From Pyrenopolyporus hunteri (lineage: Eukaryota > Ascomycota > Sordariomycetes > Xylariales > Hypoxylaceae), in contig CADCXC010000044.1 of assembly GCA_902806595.1 (NCBI GenBank), positions 1,178,001 to 1,242,000 on the forward strand: a DNA stretch of 64,000 nucleotides, read 5' to 3'. The position numbers and the translations under genes were made by a program. Below, piece by piece: positions 32,335 through 44,419 of this stretch (within the stretch, counting starts at the first letter, position 1; each line of letters begins with the position of its first letter). The notes below the pieces were generated by a model, which was not told the origin of the DNA, searched no databases, and saw only the letters and a list, made by a program, of their open reading frames with translations.

Positions 32335-34121
32335 ATGCTGCCTCGACTAGGCAGTCGGATAGCCCCTTCGGCAAAGTCGGCACGCACGGCATGTAAGCGC
32401 CTCAATGCGACCAGGAGACGCGCTGGGCCGGTTTGGCCCCCACAACGACCATCGTTCTCCACAACGACGGCAATGAGATACCAGATTGGGCCGGAGACGG
32501 AGGCAAAGCAGTCTGTATTCTCCAAGATGGGCGAGGCCGCGGCCACTACTCTTGCTTCCGTAGTCGTACTAGGCGTCGGATTCGCTGCCGCTGGTTACGC
32601 TTATCATCAGTTATACAAGTGGCTGCAGCTGCAGAAGATCCAAAACGCGTTCGAGCCGGGTGCCGAGCCGATATTAGCTCTTGCAGGGAAAAATGTTCCG
32701 GCGCCTCCTAATTGGGTCGTACGCGAGGAGCAGGCCGTGATAGACGATATCGTTGCCGCACGTGAGACAGGCCATTACTTCCTGTTAATGGGCGACAAAG
32801 GTTGCGGGAAAAGTAGCATGCTGATCGAAGCTATGAGAAAAGTCGACGGAGATGGCTGCGCCATGTTCGAGGCATCAAATAGCGTCGAGGTCTTCCGTAT
32901 AAGGCTGGGCAAAGCAATCGACTATGAATATCATGAAGATTATATCGGCGGCTACTTCAGCGAGAGGGGCCCTAGAGAGTCGACAGCACTGCTGGATATC
33001 GAGAGAGCGCTAAATAAACTGGAGAAGGTGGCGCTGCTGCACAGGGCAAAGAAGAATAAACCCCTAATCCTCATTATTAACCAAATCCATTTAATTCGGG
33101 ACAATGACGAAGGCAAAGACTTGTTAGAACTGCTTCAACACCGAGCGGAGGCTTGGTGCGCTTCGAACTTGGTCTCGGTCGTTTTCTCAACCGACGATTA
33201 CTGGATCTACGAGAGATTCAAGAGGCGTGCTACCGAGCGAATGGTGGTTATGTCGATCGCTGACCTGCCGAAACCCCAGGCTATCACGGCATTGCAAATG
33301 TATCGACATCGTTATTTCGCTGAGGACGTAGAGGAGTCTATGCTCGAGGATATCTACGACAAAGTCGGAGGCCGACTATCCTTTCTCAGTCGCGTAGCCA
33401 AGTCGCGCGACATGCTCGCCACGTGCGAAAATATTAAGGAGATCGAGAAGACATGGTTCTTAAATTCTTGTGCCATACTTGGGTCTGAGATGGATGATGA
33501 CGTGATGGATCAACAGAAGTTCTCGGTGAGTTTCCTGCATATGCAAATCTTTCAGCTGGAAGCAGGGGTCTTGGCTACAGGGTGGTTGGCGCGAAGGTAG
33601 TCACGTGTCACCATTCCAGCTTTTGCTTTTTCCCCCCTCTCTTTTTTCCCCGCGCGTAGATACAAGGGAGGGTCTAATTCAACTAACAATTCTGTTAGTC
33701 GGCTTCTATGGTACTCGCTTTGGCTCTTGTTGACAAAGAAAAGGAAATGGAGGATACCATCGACCCAGAGCAAGGACACGTCCTCCCATCTTTCCCAATG
33801 CATAAGGCACAAGAAGTCATGACTCGAGCAGATTTCATTCGAGAGCTCGACCGACTCAACCTATTCACTATAACAAGCGAAGCTCACGTGCGAGCCAGCT
33901 CCGTGCCAATGCAGCGCGCTTTTAGGGAAATATGTAACGAGCCCGGTTTCCGGCAATTCTTGCAAGACACTCTAGATCGTATCGCTGCGATCGAGAGTCT
34001 AGGGCGTACAAGAGAATTAGTTGCCAAAGATCTAGTCCTCGGTGGGAAGTATCGCATCTCCAGCCCCCTAAGCTGGGATGGCAGGGTAGAGGTTCGACTA
34101 GACCAAAATGAAAAAGATTGA
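32335..34121 (+). CDS. Mitochondrial membrane P-loop (AAA-type) ATPase, fungal
   Basis: Model: join(32335..33525, 33699..34121), 537 aa. The N-terminus is Arg/Ser/Thr-rich without acids (mitochondrial targeting peptide). A hydrophobic helix follows at about 69-90 (AATTLASVVVLGVGFAAAGYAY), then Walker A GDKGCGKSS (153-161). The Walker B position reads PLILIINQIHLIRD: Asn249 and Gln250 stand where Asp and Glu are usual. The sensor-like VSVVFSTDDYWIYERF follows. The 173-nt intron (gtgagt, CAACTAAC branch, gttag) is in phase 0, and the second exon is a helical C-terminal domain. I recognise a conserved fungal ATPase but no characterised orthologue. It probably acts at the inner membrane as a scaffold or weak ATPase. 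Confidence 0.8.
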
Positions 34122-35482
34122 AGGGCTAATGGGTTATGAGGGTGGGCGTTAGGGAAAACATGATACCAAGTCAATTTGCTGCAGGGCCAGCTTTTCTTTT
34201 GTAGGGTATGATGTACATATATTCTTGTGCCGATATTGTACTATTATTTGTATTAAAAGTTAGAAATTCCCAATTAGATTGTACAATCCAGGTATATTAC
34301 AACCGATTCTTATTTCGCAATTTAGCTATCCTGTTCACTTTAAAGCTACGCTCTGTAATTGGGCGACTGGAGGATCTTGGAACACAAAACCTACCTAGAG
34401 GCTGTGTTTCAAACTGGATCTATTGATTTAATTGATAGATAGCTTTATAAAAAGCAGTTTGACGGGCCATTAATGTATATGGCACAAGGGATATGACTAA
34501 GGCCGGGATGACTTTATATATATACGTGTACACTGGACCGTAAGAGGTAATCATCGTCCTAATCTAAGTCCATGGGCGAGAGAAAAGTACCTACTCTGCT
34601 GGGGGAGCTTAGCTCGACTAAAGATTCTCCATCTCCTTTATCGGGGTGTTTACGAAATAGAAGATATACTTTCCATACGGCAGCGGATGACTTAAAATCG
34701 TTTCAACGGCGGTAGGCATTGTATGGATGGTAGTTAGGGGCTCGTGGGGTTCTAAGGTTTCCTAATTACAAGCCGAAAACCTACCTACGTAAGTACCTAC
34801 TAATCGCCCTTCAGGTAACATCAGTGCGGGGCAATCGGTCAGTCTACCTTAGTATACAAGTAAAAATGTAGGATGTATCCTCGAATTTCGCCAGCCGGAT
34901 ATTGGGCTCGACGATTAAAGCTTTCGTCGCTGGAATAGGTACCTACCTACCTAGGTAGTTATTGTATTTTGACATGTGAGAGAAGAGTAGGGGATTGGTC
35001 GTACCTATGTAAATGCATGTATTCATATATAATGCCAACAGTATCGCTCAAAAAGTGTAATGTGATAAAACCATCTGCTGCCTAATCAAGGGGGGAACAA
35101 TGCGGTGATCGATGTGGCGTTTAGGTGTGGCAGCCACATCTGCCATACCTTCTCCCCCTGTCTGCCCCGCCGCTAAGGACTGAAACAGCAGTGATGGCAG
35201 GTGGTTACCTGGGCGAAGGCCAGGCGGGATTTGTCTTATTATGACGCACCATTTTTTCGCTTTCTCTCCCACCATCAATCCATCAACCAAACACAAGGGA
35301 AGGGAAAAAAAACACGACCTGGTGTTGAAAGCGTCGCGCGATTGACTCCCCTTGTCTACAACAAATTAGCGCCTCTCTCTTTATTTTATAAGCATCATCT
35401 CTCTATAATCTGATTATTTTGATTATTTTGATTCCGTGTCCTTTGAGGGTAGACCCTGAAAAAAACAAAACAAAAGGACAAC
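34122..35482. other. Intergenic region
   Basis: About 1.35 kb, AT-rich, with two TACCTA tracts (about 34783-34800 and 34937-34960). The last 200 bp are pyrimidine-rich and probably the VID27 promoter. No gene seen. Confidence 0.5.
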
Positions 35483-38123
35483 ATGTTTGTCCTAAAGAAT
35501 GGTGAGCTATTCTCTCCCCTCCCCTCCTCTCCCCCTTTTCCCCATTCCCAGCCTTATCAGACACATTGCTCGGGTGCTCGTACGGGAAACTCCTATTGGC
35601 GTATTCATCGCTGCATTTGGGGCGTTGATAAGGGAAAGGCCTCTGACTAACGTATATACAATAACAGTTGGCAAGCTCATCTTCGGCAGCGGCAGCCAAG
35701 AGTCTATGATCGAGCTGCCCCAAGGTCAACTCTACCTTGTCCGACCGCTATCTCCCAAGGGTTACTCCGAATTAATCTTCAAAGACGCGACCGCTCGAAT
35801 CCGCCGCACTGGTCAAGACTACCAGTATCAGCTCGTCATCCAGCGAGTTTATGAAGAAGGCGAGGCTGAGCTCGCGGACGAGGAAGGTGAGGACGAAGAA
35901 CTTAACGCGTTGGCTGCCGAACGGGACGAGAAGACATTCCTGCTTGACGAGGCACTCCACTTCCGTGTTGAGAACAGAGAAGGTTCGCAGAAGGTCCTTG
36001 CTTGGAAGGATTTGAGCGGAGACGTTGGGGACGTCTACGAGTTCGTCTGTGATCCTTCGATTAAGTCTGCCCAAGTCGATGCTTTCGAGCGCATTGCGAA
36101 ACAGTGCCAGTACGAGCGTAAATATCGGAAGCCTCACTCTACTGCCTCCGAAGCAGACCTCCAGCAGTTTGATTTTGAGGAGCAGCCTATCCCTCAGGCA
36201 AGCCCCATCCATAGTCCGACTCTAGCACGATCCATCGAATCCTCCGACGCTATGTTCCAATTGAAAAACGAAGCGAACGTCGGCAACAAGCGCGATAGCG
36301 TGCCATCCACCGCTTCTGTCCCTACGGACCCCTCACCGGAACCCTACAAAGAGGAGGCGGTTGGCGCACAACCTGCTAAACAGGCGGGGCCTCCGGAGCC
36401 CCCTGCTCAACCCGAGCCGGTCGAGATTTTCGCGATGGAGCTCGGCGAACTACACTTCTTCGACTTTCCTTCTGGGGCCTTTGTCCTCCAGGACCCGTCC
36501 GTCACAGCTCAGGTGTCAGATATCGGTAAGTGGAACTACTGGCTACACATCGCCAGCGCAGAGCGCCAGTGGCTCGGTATTCCTGTGGTCGCCGATATCA
36601 ACCCGGTTTTCAACTTCGAGTTCCTTTCTTTCATCTTCAACCAGTTTACCGAAGATGGCTCAGCTTATTCCTGGCTGTTGCGGTTTAAGGATACTAAAAC
36701 CCTCGAGAGATTCCAGGATGGTCTAATGAGAGCACTTTGGGAGCAGCTGAATGAAGTCAAATGGACCAAAGTCAAAGAACAGGATCGCCAATACGTCTTG
36801 GATGCTTTCGAGGATTTGAACATGGATGACGCGCCCATCGAAGAGGAGGAGGAAGAGGAAACCGAGGCCGAAGAAGCTGAAGAGGACGACGCGCCACAGA
36901 GCGAACATTACGATTCCGATGAAGAGCAAGATGACGTCGAGACTGAACCCAAGGATACTTACACCAATTCTGCGTTGGCGGTTGGTTACAAACACGACCG
37001 TTCGTTCGTCGTCAGAGGCCCCAAGATTGGCGTGTTCAAGCATACGCCCAAGAATCACCTGGAATTTACGACCAACATCTCTAAGGTTGAGACACCGAAG
37101 GGCAAATCCTTCGTCCCTAAGAAAGTCATGCTGCATAACGAGGATCGCAACCTGATCCTACAAAATGATACGGACCCCAACAAATTGTATCGCATGGATC
37201 TTGAGTACGGCAAGGTTGTCGATGAATGGAATGTTCACGATGACATCCCCGTCGTCACATTTGCACCGGAGAACAAGTTTGCGCAGATGACCCACGAACC
37301 AACTTTCCTAGGTATTTCTCGTAACGCTCTATTCCGTGTGGATCCTCGCCTGTCGGGCAACAAGCTCGTCGATTCTCAACTCAAGCAATACGTGTCGAAG
37401 AACGATTTCTCGGCGATATCTACCACGGAGAAGGGCTATGTGGCCGTCGCATCAAACAAAGGCGATATTCGACTATTTGATCGTCTAGGAATCAACGCGA
37501 AGACCGTCATTCCGGCTCTTGGTGAGCCCATCATTGGCCTTGACGTCTCCGCGGACGGTCGTTGGGTGCTTGCAACCTGCCGCACGTATCTGTTACTCAT
37601 TGACGCGCTGCAGAAGTCGGGGAGGAATGAAGGAAAGCTAGGTTTCGAGAAGCCGTTTGCTGCGGATTCTAAACCCCAACCTCGTCGTCTTGCGTTGACT
37701 CCCGAACATGTCGCTCAATTCCATCACGAAACAGGGAAGGGCGTCTCGTTCACTCCGGCGCGATTCAACACGAGCAAGACTAACGAGGAAACGTCTATCA
37801 TTACTGCGACTGGCCCGTACATCGTGGACTGGAATCTTGACAAGGTTCTTCGTGGCTCTAAAGCGCCATACATCATCAAGCGTTACGAAGACACAGTGAA
37901 GGCCGACGACTTCAAGTTCGGCACCGACCAGAACGTCATTGTCACTCTACCCAACTGGGTGAACATGGTTGGGAAGCAGCATCTCAAGAGGCCCACGAGG
38001 GAGAGTATCGCGGGCGATTTCCAACGACTGGGCTCGCCGAGGCGAAGTTCGGGGCGTGTCAACAATCGACAGAGTGGCCGATATAAACTAGGGAAGGACG
38101 AGGTGGTCAATTCGCCTTATTGA
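35483..38123 (+). CDS. VID27: Vid27-family cytoplasmic protein
   Basis: Model: join(35483..35501, 35668..38123), 824 aa. The first exon encodes only MFVLKN and the first base of Val. The 166-nt intron (gtgagc, CTGACTAACG branch, aacag) joins it to VGKLIFGSGSQESMIELPQGQLYLVRPLSPKGYSELIFKDA, the conserved N-terminal PH-like region of Vid27. A second PH-like domain runs from about residue 305 (FAMELGELHFFDF). It is followed by an acidic Glu/Asp stretch and a C-terminal WD40-like beta-propeller starting ALAVGYKHDRSFVVRGPKIGVFKH. Yeast VID27 is linked to vacuole import and degradation of fructose-1,6-bisphosphatase; its molecular role is not settled. Length and order of domains are normal. Confidence 0.93.
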
Positions 38124-39787
38124 GGTACCGGCTCCTGGACACATGTGAAGTTGGTGGGTTCACAGTTGGCCTGTTTCTTATCGCGAGGTTTTTAATCGTG
38201 TTGAGGGTGGGATCGCGCTTCTCCTTCGATACATACCCCCGGTGGCGTTCGGGACAAGGGAGGGACGGTGTTGATTCATTCCCATGGGACCAGCCCATTC
38301 GGCTTAGGATGAGATACCTTCTTTCGTCTTTTTTATCATACGATACTGATGATTTCACCGGTACTACCAGATAGTTGCCTAGGTAGATAGTAATTCGCCC
38401 TATCCGCTGGCCTTGAATGCTTCGCGACCCAGTGGACGTGTGCTACGTGATTTATCCGATAGGCTGGGGATTAAGTTATTAGATCTGTGTCATCCCCTTT
38501 TTTTCTATTCGACCTAGTAGAAGCCACCCAATATTTTTATTATTCTATGTATATTTGGGAAGCATCCTTGTCCTCCACCCTCGTTGTCTCACTTTTTGAT
38601 TCACGTGAGACATTTTCAGGTGCATAAATATGTAGGTACCTATGCGATATGTTCCTACGACCGGAAGTGAAGCCGAAAAGCAAGTAACTACTGTTTTATT
38701 TGTGTTACGATACTGGACATGTGGCTTGTGTGGAGCGGGATGTAGGTAGATAGGTAGGCTTGAAGAAGAAGGTAGTTTGTGGTGTTTGTGGTCAACCGAG
38801 AAACTCCTTGCCCGGTGTATTTATTATATGAAAGTTACTGCACGATGCCATCATACATACGATTCCCAATACAACTTCAGTATGTAGCATTAATGCTCTA
38901 TGAACTCATGGACAGATATATATAAATGAAAAAGGAGAAAGTTAGATGGCGTGTAGTCATGCGCGTAATGCAGCACCCCCCGAGACAGCTTGGCGATGCC
39001 GCCGTCAATTCTAATATCCCGTGCATTTTGATTGAAATTTTCATGCCATTGGGTATTCGGTAGCAAATGACGAGCCACGTAATAAGCTACCGGTAGGTGG
39101 TGCGGCTGTAATCGATATAAAAATTGGTTTCCGCGCCCTGGAAATCTTCCCCCAGCATCGTAAAGATCGGACATCTCGCATTCAGCCAAAAGCCACATGG
39201 AGGTCGATGTCGCAGCCGTGCAACGCGGCAGGCTGTGCTACGCATCTAAATCGGGTCCTTGGTGCTGTGATAGACCGCCACGGCTTTCTGGATTAGGAGA
39301 CGTTAATATCGCGAGACAGGGTGCCGGATACGATGGGCTTCTGATCTGCTCTCTTCGTCCCCTCCTACTATACCATACAACTAGGTATTAGTTAGAGGAT
39401 CGCGGGCACCAGGACGCCCCATCCCACAGGGCCCATCTCGTCATTATGCCTCTATCACATGTATCTCCGTGTTTTAATGTGACTCTACATCAAGATCTTC
39501 CGCGCCGCCGTCGACCCGGTTTGACCGAGTCCTTAATTGGGATTCGCTCATGGGGCCACGTTCTCGGGTTAATAGGTAAAAAGACCCCCGAAGATCCCAA
39601 TGTTCTGCTATAAGATTAATCACTCGGATTCCCAGATGTAGTACTAGCTGTCCTGTTTCTTTCGTGTCTGTCGTGGCCCTACACGCGTCTGCCCCTATAG
39701 TTCATTCTTTGTTCATTCTTTCTTTACGTTTTCTTCAGATAGGGGTCTATTTCTTCTATCTAGGTTTAGGGCAGCAACTCGACCACG
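38124..39787. other. Intergenic region
   Basis: About 1.65 kb between VID27 and the beta-lactamase-like gene, both on +. A 102-codon minus ORF (38890-39198) has no support. Short CCTA/TAGG tracts at about 38630 and 38742. Nothing else seen. Confidence 0.5.
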
Positions 39788-41925
39788 ATGAAGTCCCTTC
39801 TTTCCTCATATGTGGTAGCGCTGCTACTCAGGACGCAGGTCATCCCCGGCGTCTATGGGATTCCCAACTGCCCGTACGCGGGGGCGGTATTCCCAAAGCC
39901 GACAGCACTCGCGTCGTCCGAGAGGATAAAAGCAGCTCTCGCGAATCTGACGGAGGCGTTTGAGGCTCGGAGTATGGACCCAAGCGCGAATCCGAACGGA
40001 ACGTCTTGGTCGATCCAAGTCTTTTCCGCGTCCGACCCGGACGAGGACTCGCCCCTCTGGAGCCACTACCACACGGCGACAGACCTTTTATCTGCCAATA
40101 CTCCTGGCGTAAAGAGCGTCAGCGGCGATACCGTATATAGGCTTGGTAGCGTCACTAAGATTTTTACCATTCTAACTTTCCTGGCTGAAGCCGGCGACGT
40201 GTACTTGAACACGCCGGTGACGCAATGGGTTCCCGAGCTCGAACTCCTCTCTGGGAAAGCGAAATACGATCCCATCATGAATGTCGACTGGGATAGTATT
40301 ACACTGCAAGACTTGGCCAGCCATATGGCGGGTATCGTGAGAGATTGTGAGTGTTTCTCATCCGTGTTTTACGTTGGTCAAGGGGATAGACGTATACGGG
40401 GATGGAAGTCGAAGCAAAATAGAGGGGGACTAGGCAAGAGATTACTAGACTAAGACTATGAAACCGATTCACTAGACGCCATCGAGGGAGAATTGACACA
40501 AGAGCAAAACCAAACCGTCCTGTCATCCCAGGGATTCCCGCCGCCGCCGAGAGAGCAGACCCCTATCTGTGGTGAAGCCATACCGTGTAGTCGTGCTGGT
40601 AAGTGACATCCACCTCTAGCAATAGTATCTTATCTAGGAGTAAGCAGAAGGAGGAGGCGAAGGTAACTGAGGAAGGAAATAGGCTTAAAACGAATAGGTT
40701 ATGCCAGATCTTCTAACAAAAATATCGTAACAGAGTTCTTCACCGGCCTAGCCAACATCCCACCGTCTTTCCAACCATCACTCACAGCAGGGTACTCGAA
40801 CATGGGGTACCAGATCCTATCCTACGCACTCGAAACCCTAACGCAGAAGCGCTTCGCCGACATGCTCCAAGCCGACATCATCGACAAGCTCGGGCTGCAG
40901 CGCACCTTCTACCAGAAGCCCGACGACTCTCTCGGCGTGATCCCACAGGCCAAGGAGGACATGTGGGCCCACAGCCTCGGCGAAGCGAGCCCGTACGACC
41001 AATCCCCCTTCCCTTTCCTTCCCCCCCCCCTTTTCTCGTCAGGTTATAATCCACAAGGTACCCAAACAGCTAACACCGCGCGCCAAGAACCGGCAACATG
41101 TACTCCTCCGCGAACGACCTCTCGCGCCTCGGCCGCGCCATCTTCCGGAGCACGCTGATCCCCGCCGCGCAGACCCGGCGGTGGCTCAAGCCCGCGGCCC
41201 TCACCGCCGACCTGCGCGAGGGCATCGGGTCGCCCTGGGGCGTGCGCCGAATCCCCATCCCCGGCGCCGGCGGCGGCGGCAACCGCGTGGTCGACGCGTA
41301 CAGCAAGGCCGGCAGCATCAACGTGTACATGTCCCTCGTGGTGCTGCTGCCCGACTACGACGTGGGGATCGCCGCGCTTCTGGCCGGCGGCTGGCCGGGC
41401 AACGCGAACTGGGCGATCGCGGACGCGATCGGCGCCGCGCTCGTCCCGGCGCTCGAGGACGCGGCGCGCGAGCAGGCGGACGCGGAGTACGCGGGCACGT
41501 ACGAGGGCGCGGACGGGCTGAACAGCAGCCTAGTCCTGAGCACGGAGGCGGGGCGGCCGGGACTCGGGGTGGAGCGGTGGGTGAGCAACGGGACGGACAT
41601 GGCGGCGGTGGCGGTGCGGTACACGCTGAACTACAATGTGACGGCGCCGGCGATCCGGCTGTACCCGACGGGGCTGGAGGCGGCGGTCGAGGGGGGCGGC
41701 GAGGGCACCAGGAAGGTGGCGTTCAAGGCGGTGGTGGAGAACCTAGATCTACCGGACCATAGCGGCGACATGTTCTCTACGAACTGCGGGACGTGGGTCG
41801 GCCAGACGGCGGCGGTGTATGCGGATATGCCGCTTGACCAGTTCGTGTTTACGGTTGGGCCGGATGGGAAGGCGGTTAGCGTCGAGCCGTTGGCGCTGAG
41901 GGCGGCGTTGCGGAGGGCTGGTTAG
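39788..41925 (+). CDS. Secreted beta-lactamase-fold serine hydrolase
   Basis: Model: join(39788..40346, 40476..40598, 40734..40992, 41088..41925), 592 aa. A signal peptide (MKSLLSSYVVALLLRTQVIPGVYG) precedes a class C beta-lactamase/penicillin-binding-like domain. The active-site SxxK is SVTK (Ser121, Lys124) in YRLGSVTKIFT. The second motif is YSN at 248-250 (TAGYSNMGYQILSYAL), and NMYSSANDLSRLGRAIF is typical of fungal members. Introns: gtgagt/ctag (splits Tyr), gtaagt/aacag (splits Glu), and gtacga/caag with an AGCTAAC branch (splits Pro); the last corrects a frame change between exons 3 and 4. The fungal family includes LACTB-like and secondary-metabolite hydrolases, substrates mostly unknown. 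The last exon (about 41.1-41.8 kb) is extremely GC-rich compared with the first. Confidence 0.85.
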
Positions 41926-42757
41926 GTTGTTAGGGGTTTAAAGGGGTCCTTCTCCGTTCTGAGGTGATTCATCTTCGTTGTATTTATTTCCTACTATATA
42001 TTATATATTTATATTCTCTATGTAGATAAGGCCTAATTATTGCGTAATTGGGGCGGCGCTGGATCTCTATAATACTCTGTATAGAGCCCTGCCACTGTCA
42101 TACGGGGCTTGGGGTAACTGAGTATCGAATATAAATCTCGGCGGCGAAAATGGGCATTGCGGACTATCAACCTTATTTAATGCTATTAAGTTATCAAGTG
42201 CGTAATTTATAAGTGACCCATCGGTGCCTTAAGAATGAAAGAGGGTTAAGCTAGGGGTAGGGAGTATGTAAATATACGAGTCACGTGGACCCTTCGTTGA
42301 CTCCGTACGCATGCTAACGAATGATCGATTGGATATCATCTATTTCAATCGCTGTTGCATTTGTTATGAAAAGATTTCAATATATCCACAACTTTTAGAT
42401 ACCAAACGATACTAGGGGTAATTCCTAAGTTATCAATGCTGATGGCGATGTATGTATGAACGCCTTAAAATGGTATGGACGTTTCTCTCTACGAACCGGA
42501 GTTCCCCAAGGCTTCCGTAGCCGGTATCTACCAAACCCATAACTCCAGCCTAAGCCCCGTCTTGATCACATGCTTTCTTTTCTCGTTCCACGATCATCTA
42601 TAAATTCAGCCCCTCGAAGCGTATATGGCCTTCTTCGGCAATTAAAGCTCAAGTTGACGTCTGCCAGCGCCAGTCCGTCGAGCAGATATTACTTCCTACA
42701 CTAGATATCCTAAAAGCCTCCCTATTTTAGACAGTCAATTCGACCGACAACCCCCCT
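41926..42757. other. Intergenic region between convergent genes
   Basis: About 830 bp between the ends of two convergent genes. AT-rich; no gene or repeat seen. Confidence 0.5.
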
Positions 42758-44419
42758 TCATTTCAACAACCCTAGGGCGCTACCGGAAGGGGCCGCGGCG
42801 CTTGTAGCCGCTTTGACACTCTCAAAGACCCCTGACAACGCACGGCCGACTTCGTTACTTAACATCGGCCGCGCATCTGGCTTGGCCTTGCTGTCAACTC
42901 CGTGGCTATGAGCACTACTGACCTTGGTCAGTTCGTTGACAAAACTCTGGCCCCACCATGCTGAAGTGTATTTGAATACATATCTCTCCAGCTTGCGGTA
43001 GTTGGCTTCGCGCATCTCGGGAGACATAGTGACAGCGTCGTGGATCGCGTTCGCGAGCTCTTCCGTGTTCCAGGGGTTCACTATCAAACTGCCGTTCAGC
43101 GACTGAGCAGCCCCCGTAAACTCGGAGAGAATCATGACACCGTGGCGGTTCTGCTGAGTCGCAATGTATTCGTACGACACGAGATTCATTCCGTCCCGCG
43201 TCGAACTGACAAGGCAGACGTCTGACACGGCATACAAAGCGCAAAGTTCGTCGAACTGGACACTCTGGTGTAAGAAGTGGATGGGCATAAACTCGACGGT
43301 TCCGAATCGGCCGTTGATCCTTCCGACGAGTTCGTTGACGACGGCTCTAAGGTTCTGATACTCCTCGACATCTTGTCTTGAGGGCACAGCCACTTGCACG
43401 AGCACAATCTTACCAATCCACTCGGGGTGCTCCGTGAGGAATACCTCGAGCGCGTGCAGCTTCTGGGGGACGCCCTTGATGTAGTCAAGACGATCGACAC
43501 CTACGATCAGTTTTACGCCCTCGAACTTGCGGGATAAGGCGGCGATTCGTTCCTGGACCTTCGGTTTCTTCAAACCCTCGACGAATTTATCTGGGTCTAT
43601 CCCAATTGGGAACGCCCCCACTGTCACGAACTTGCCTCTGTACTCGACACCATTAGGTGTAGTGGGGGCCTCCAAGATACGCGAACAAGAGCTTAGAAAA
43701 TGGCGAGCGTAGTCGTAAGTATGAAAGCCGATCAGATCGCACTGCAAAAGACCTTCGAGTAAGGCCTCGCGAACGGGGAGGATGCGGTAGATTTCGCTGC
43801 TGGGGAAAGGGGTGTGAAGGAAGAAGCCGATTTTTACGTCCTTCTTGTCGCCCAATTCGTTACGCAGCATTTCGGGCAACAGCATGAGATGGTAGTCATG
43901 CACCCAGATTAGATCGCCATCCCGAACGTCCTTTAGTACAGTCTTGGCAAACAGCTTGTTGACTTCCTTATAGGCAGCCCAAGCATTCTCGTCGAAAGTG
44001 ATCTCTCCGGGATGGTAGTGGAATAGCGGCCAAAGAATTGAATCTACGAATTAGGACAGATGTTAATAAGGGGAATACTCTAAGCCGGAAAGGGGATAGG
44101 CCATACTGGAGAAGCCATTGTAGTGCCTGTCTGCAAGCTCGTCGTCGACGAATATAGGATGCGCGTTGTATTCTTCCTTCAGCTGTTGCTTCACAACTGG
44201 TATTTCGGCTTCGGGAACCTCCAGACCAGGCCAACCGTACCACTGAAAGCTTGTCGTCTTGCTTAAGCCGCTCAAACCAGTGACCAGACCTCCAGATGAC
44301 ATGGAGAAGCTATAGCTGCCCTCCTCTTTTCGTTTTATCGTGATTGGCAGTCGGTTAGAGACCAACAACAGGCGGCGGTCGCCGGTGGAAGAAGATTCGC
44401 TCTCGTCTGTCGGCGCCAT
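42758..44419 (-). CDS. TPS1: Alpha,alpha-trehalose-phosphate synthase (UDP-forming)
   Basis: Model: complement(join(42758..44043, 44107..44419)), 532 aa. It makes trehalose-6-phosphate from UDP-glucose and glucose-6-phosphate. GT20 motifs seen: LLLVSNRLPITIK, SSGGLVTGLSGL, FQWYGWPGLEVP, WPLFHYHPGEITFDENAWAAY, IWVHDYHLMLLPEMLR, VDRLDYIKGVPQKL, SSTRDGMNLVSYEYIATQ, LSEFTGAAQSLNGSLIVNPWN. The 63-nt intron (gtatgg/cgtag) splits the Asn of NGFSNSILW. There is no phosphatase domain, so this is the Tps1-type catalytic subunit. Its length is normal. Confidence 0.96.

Noticed and set aside
38890..39198. 102-codon minus-strand ORF
   Set aside because: No recognisable domain and no supporting context.
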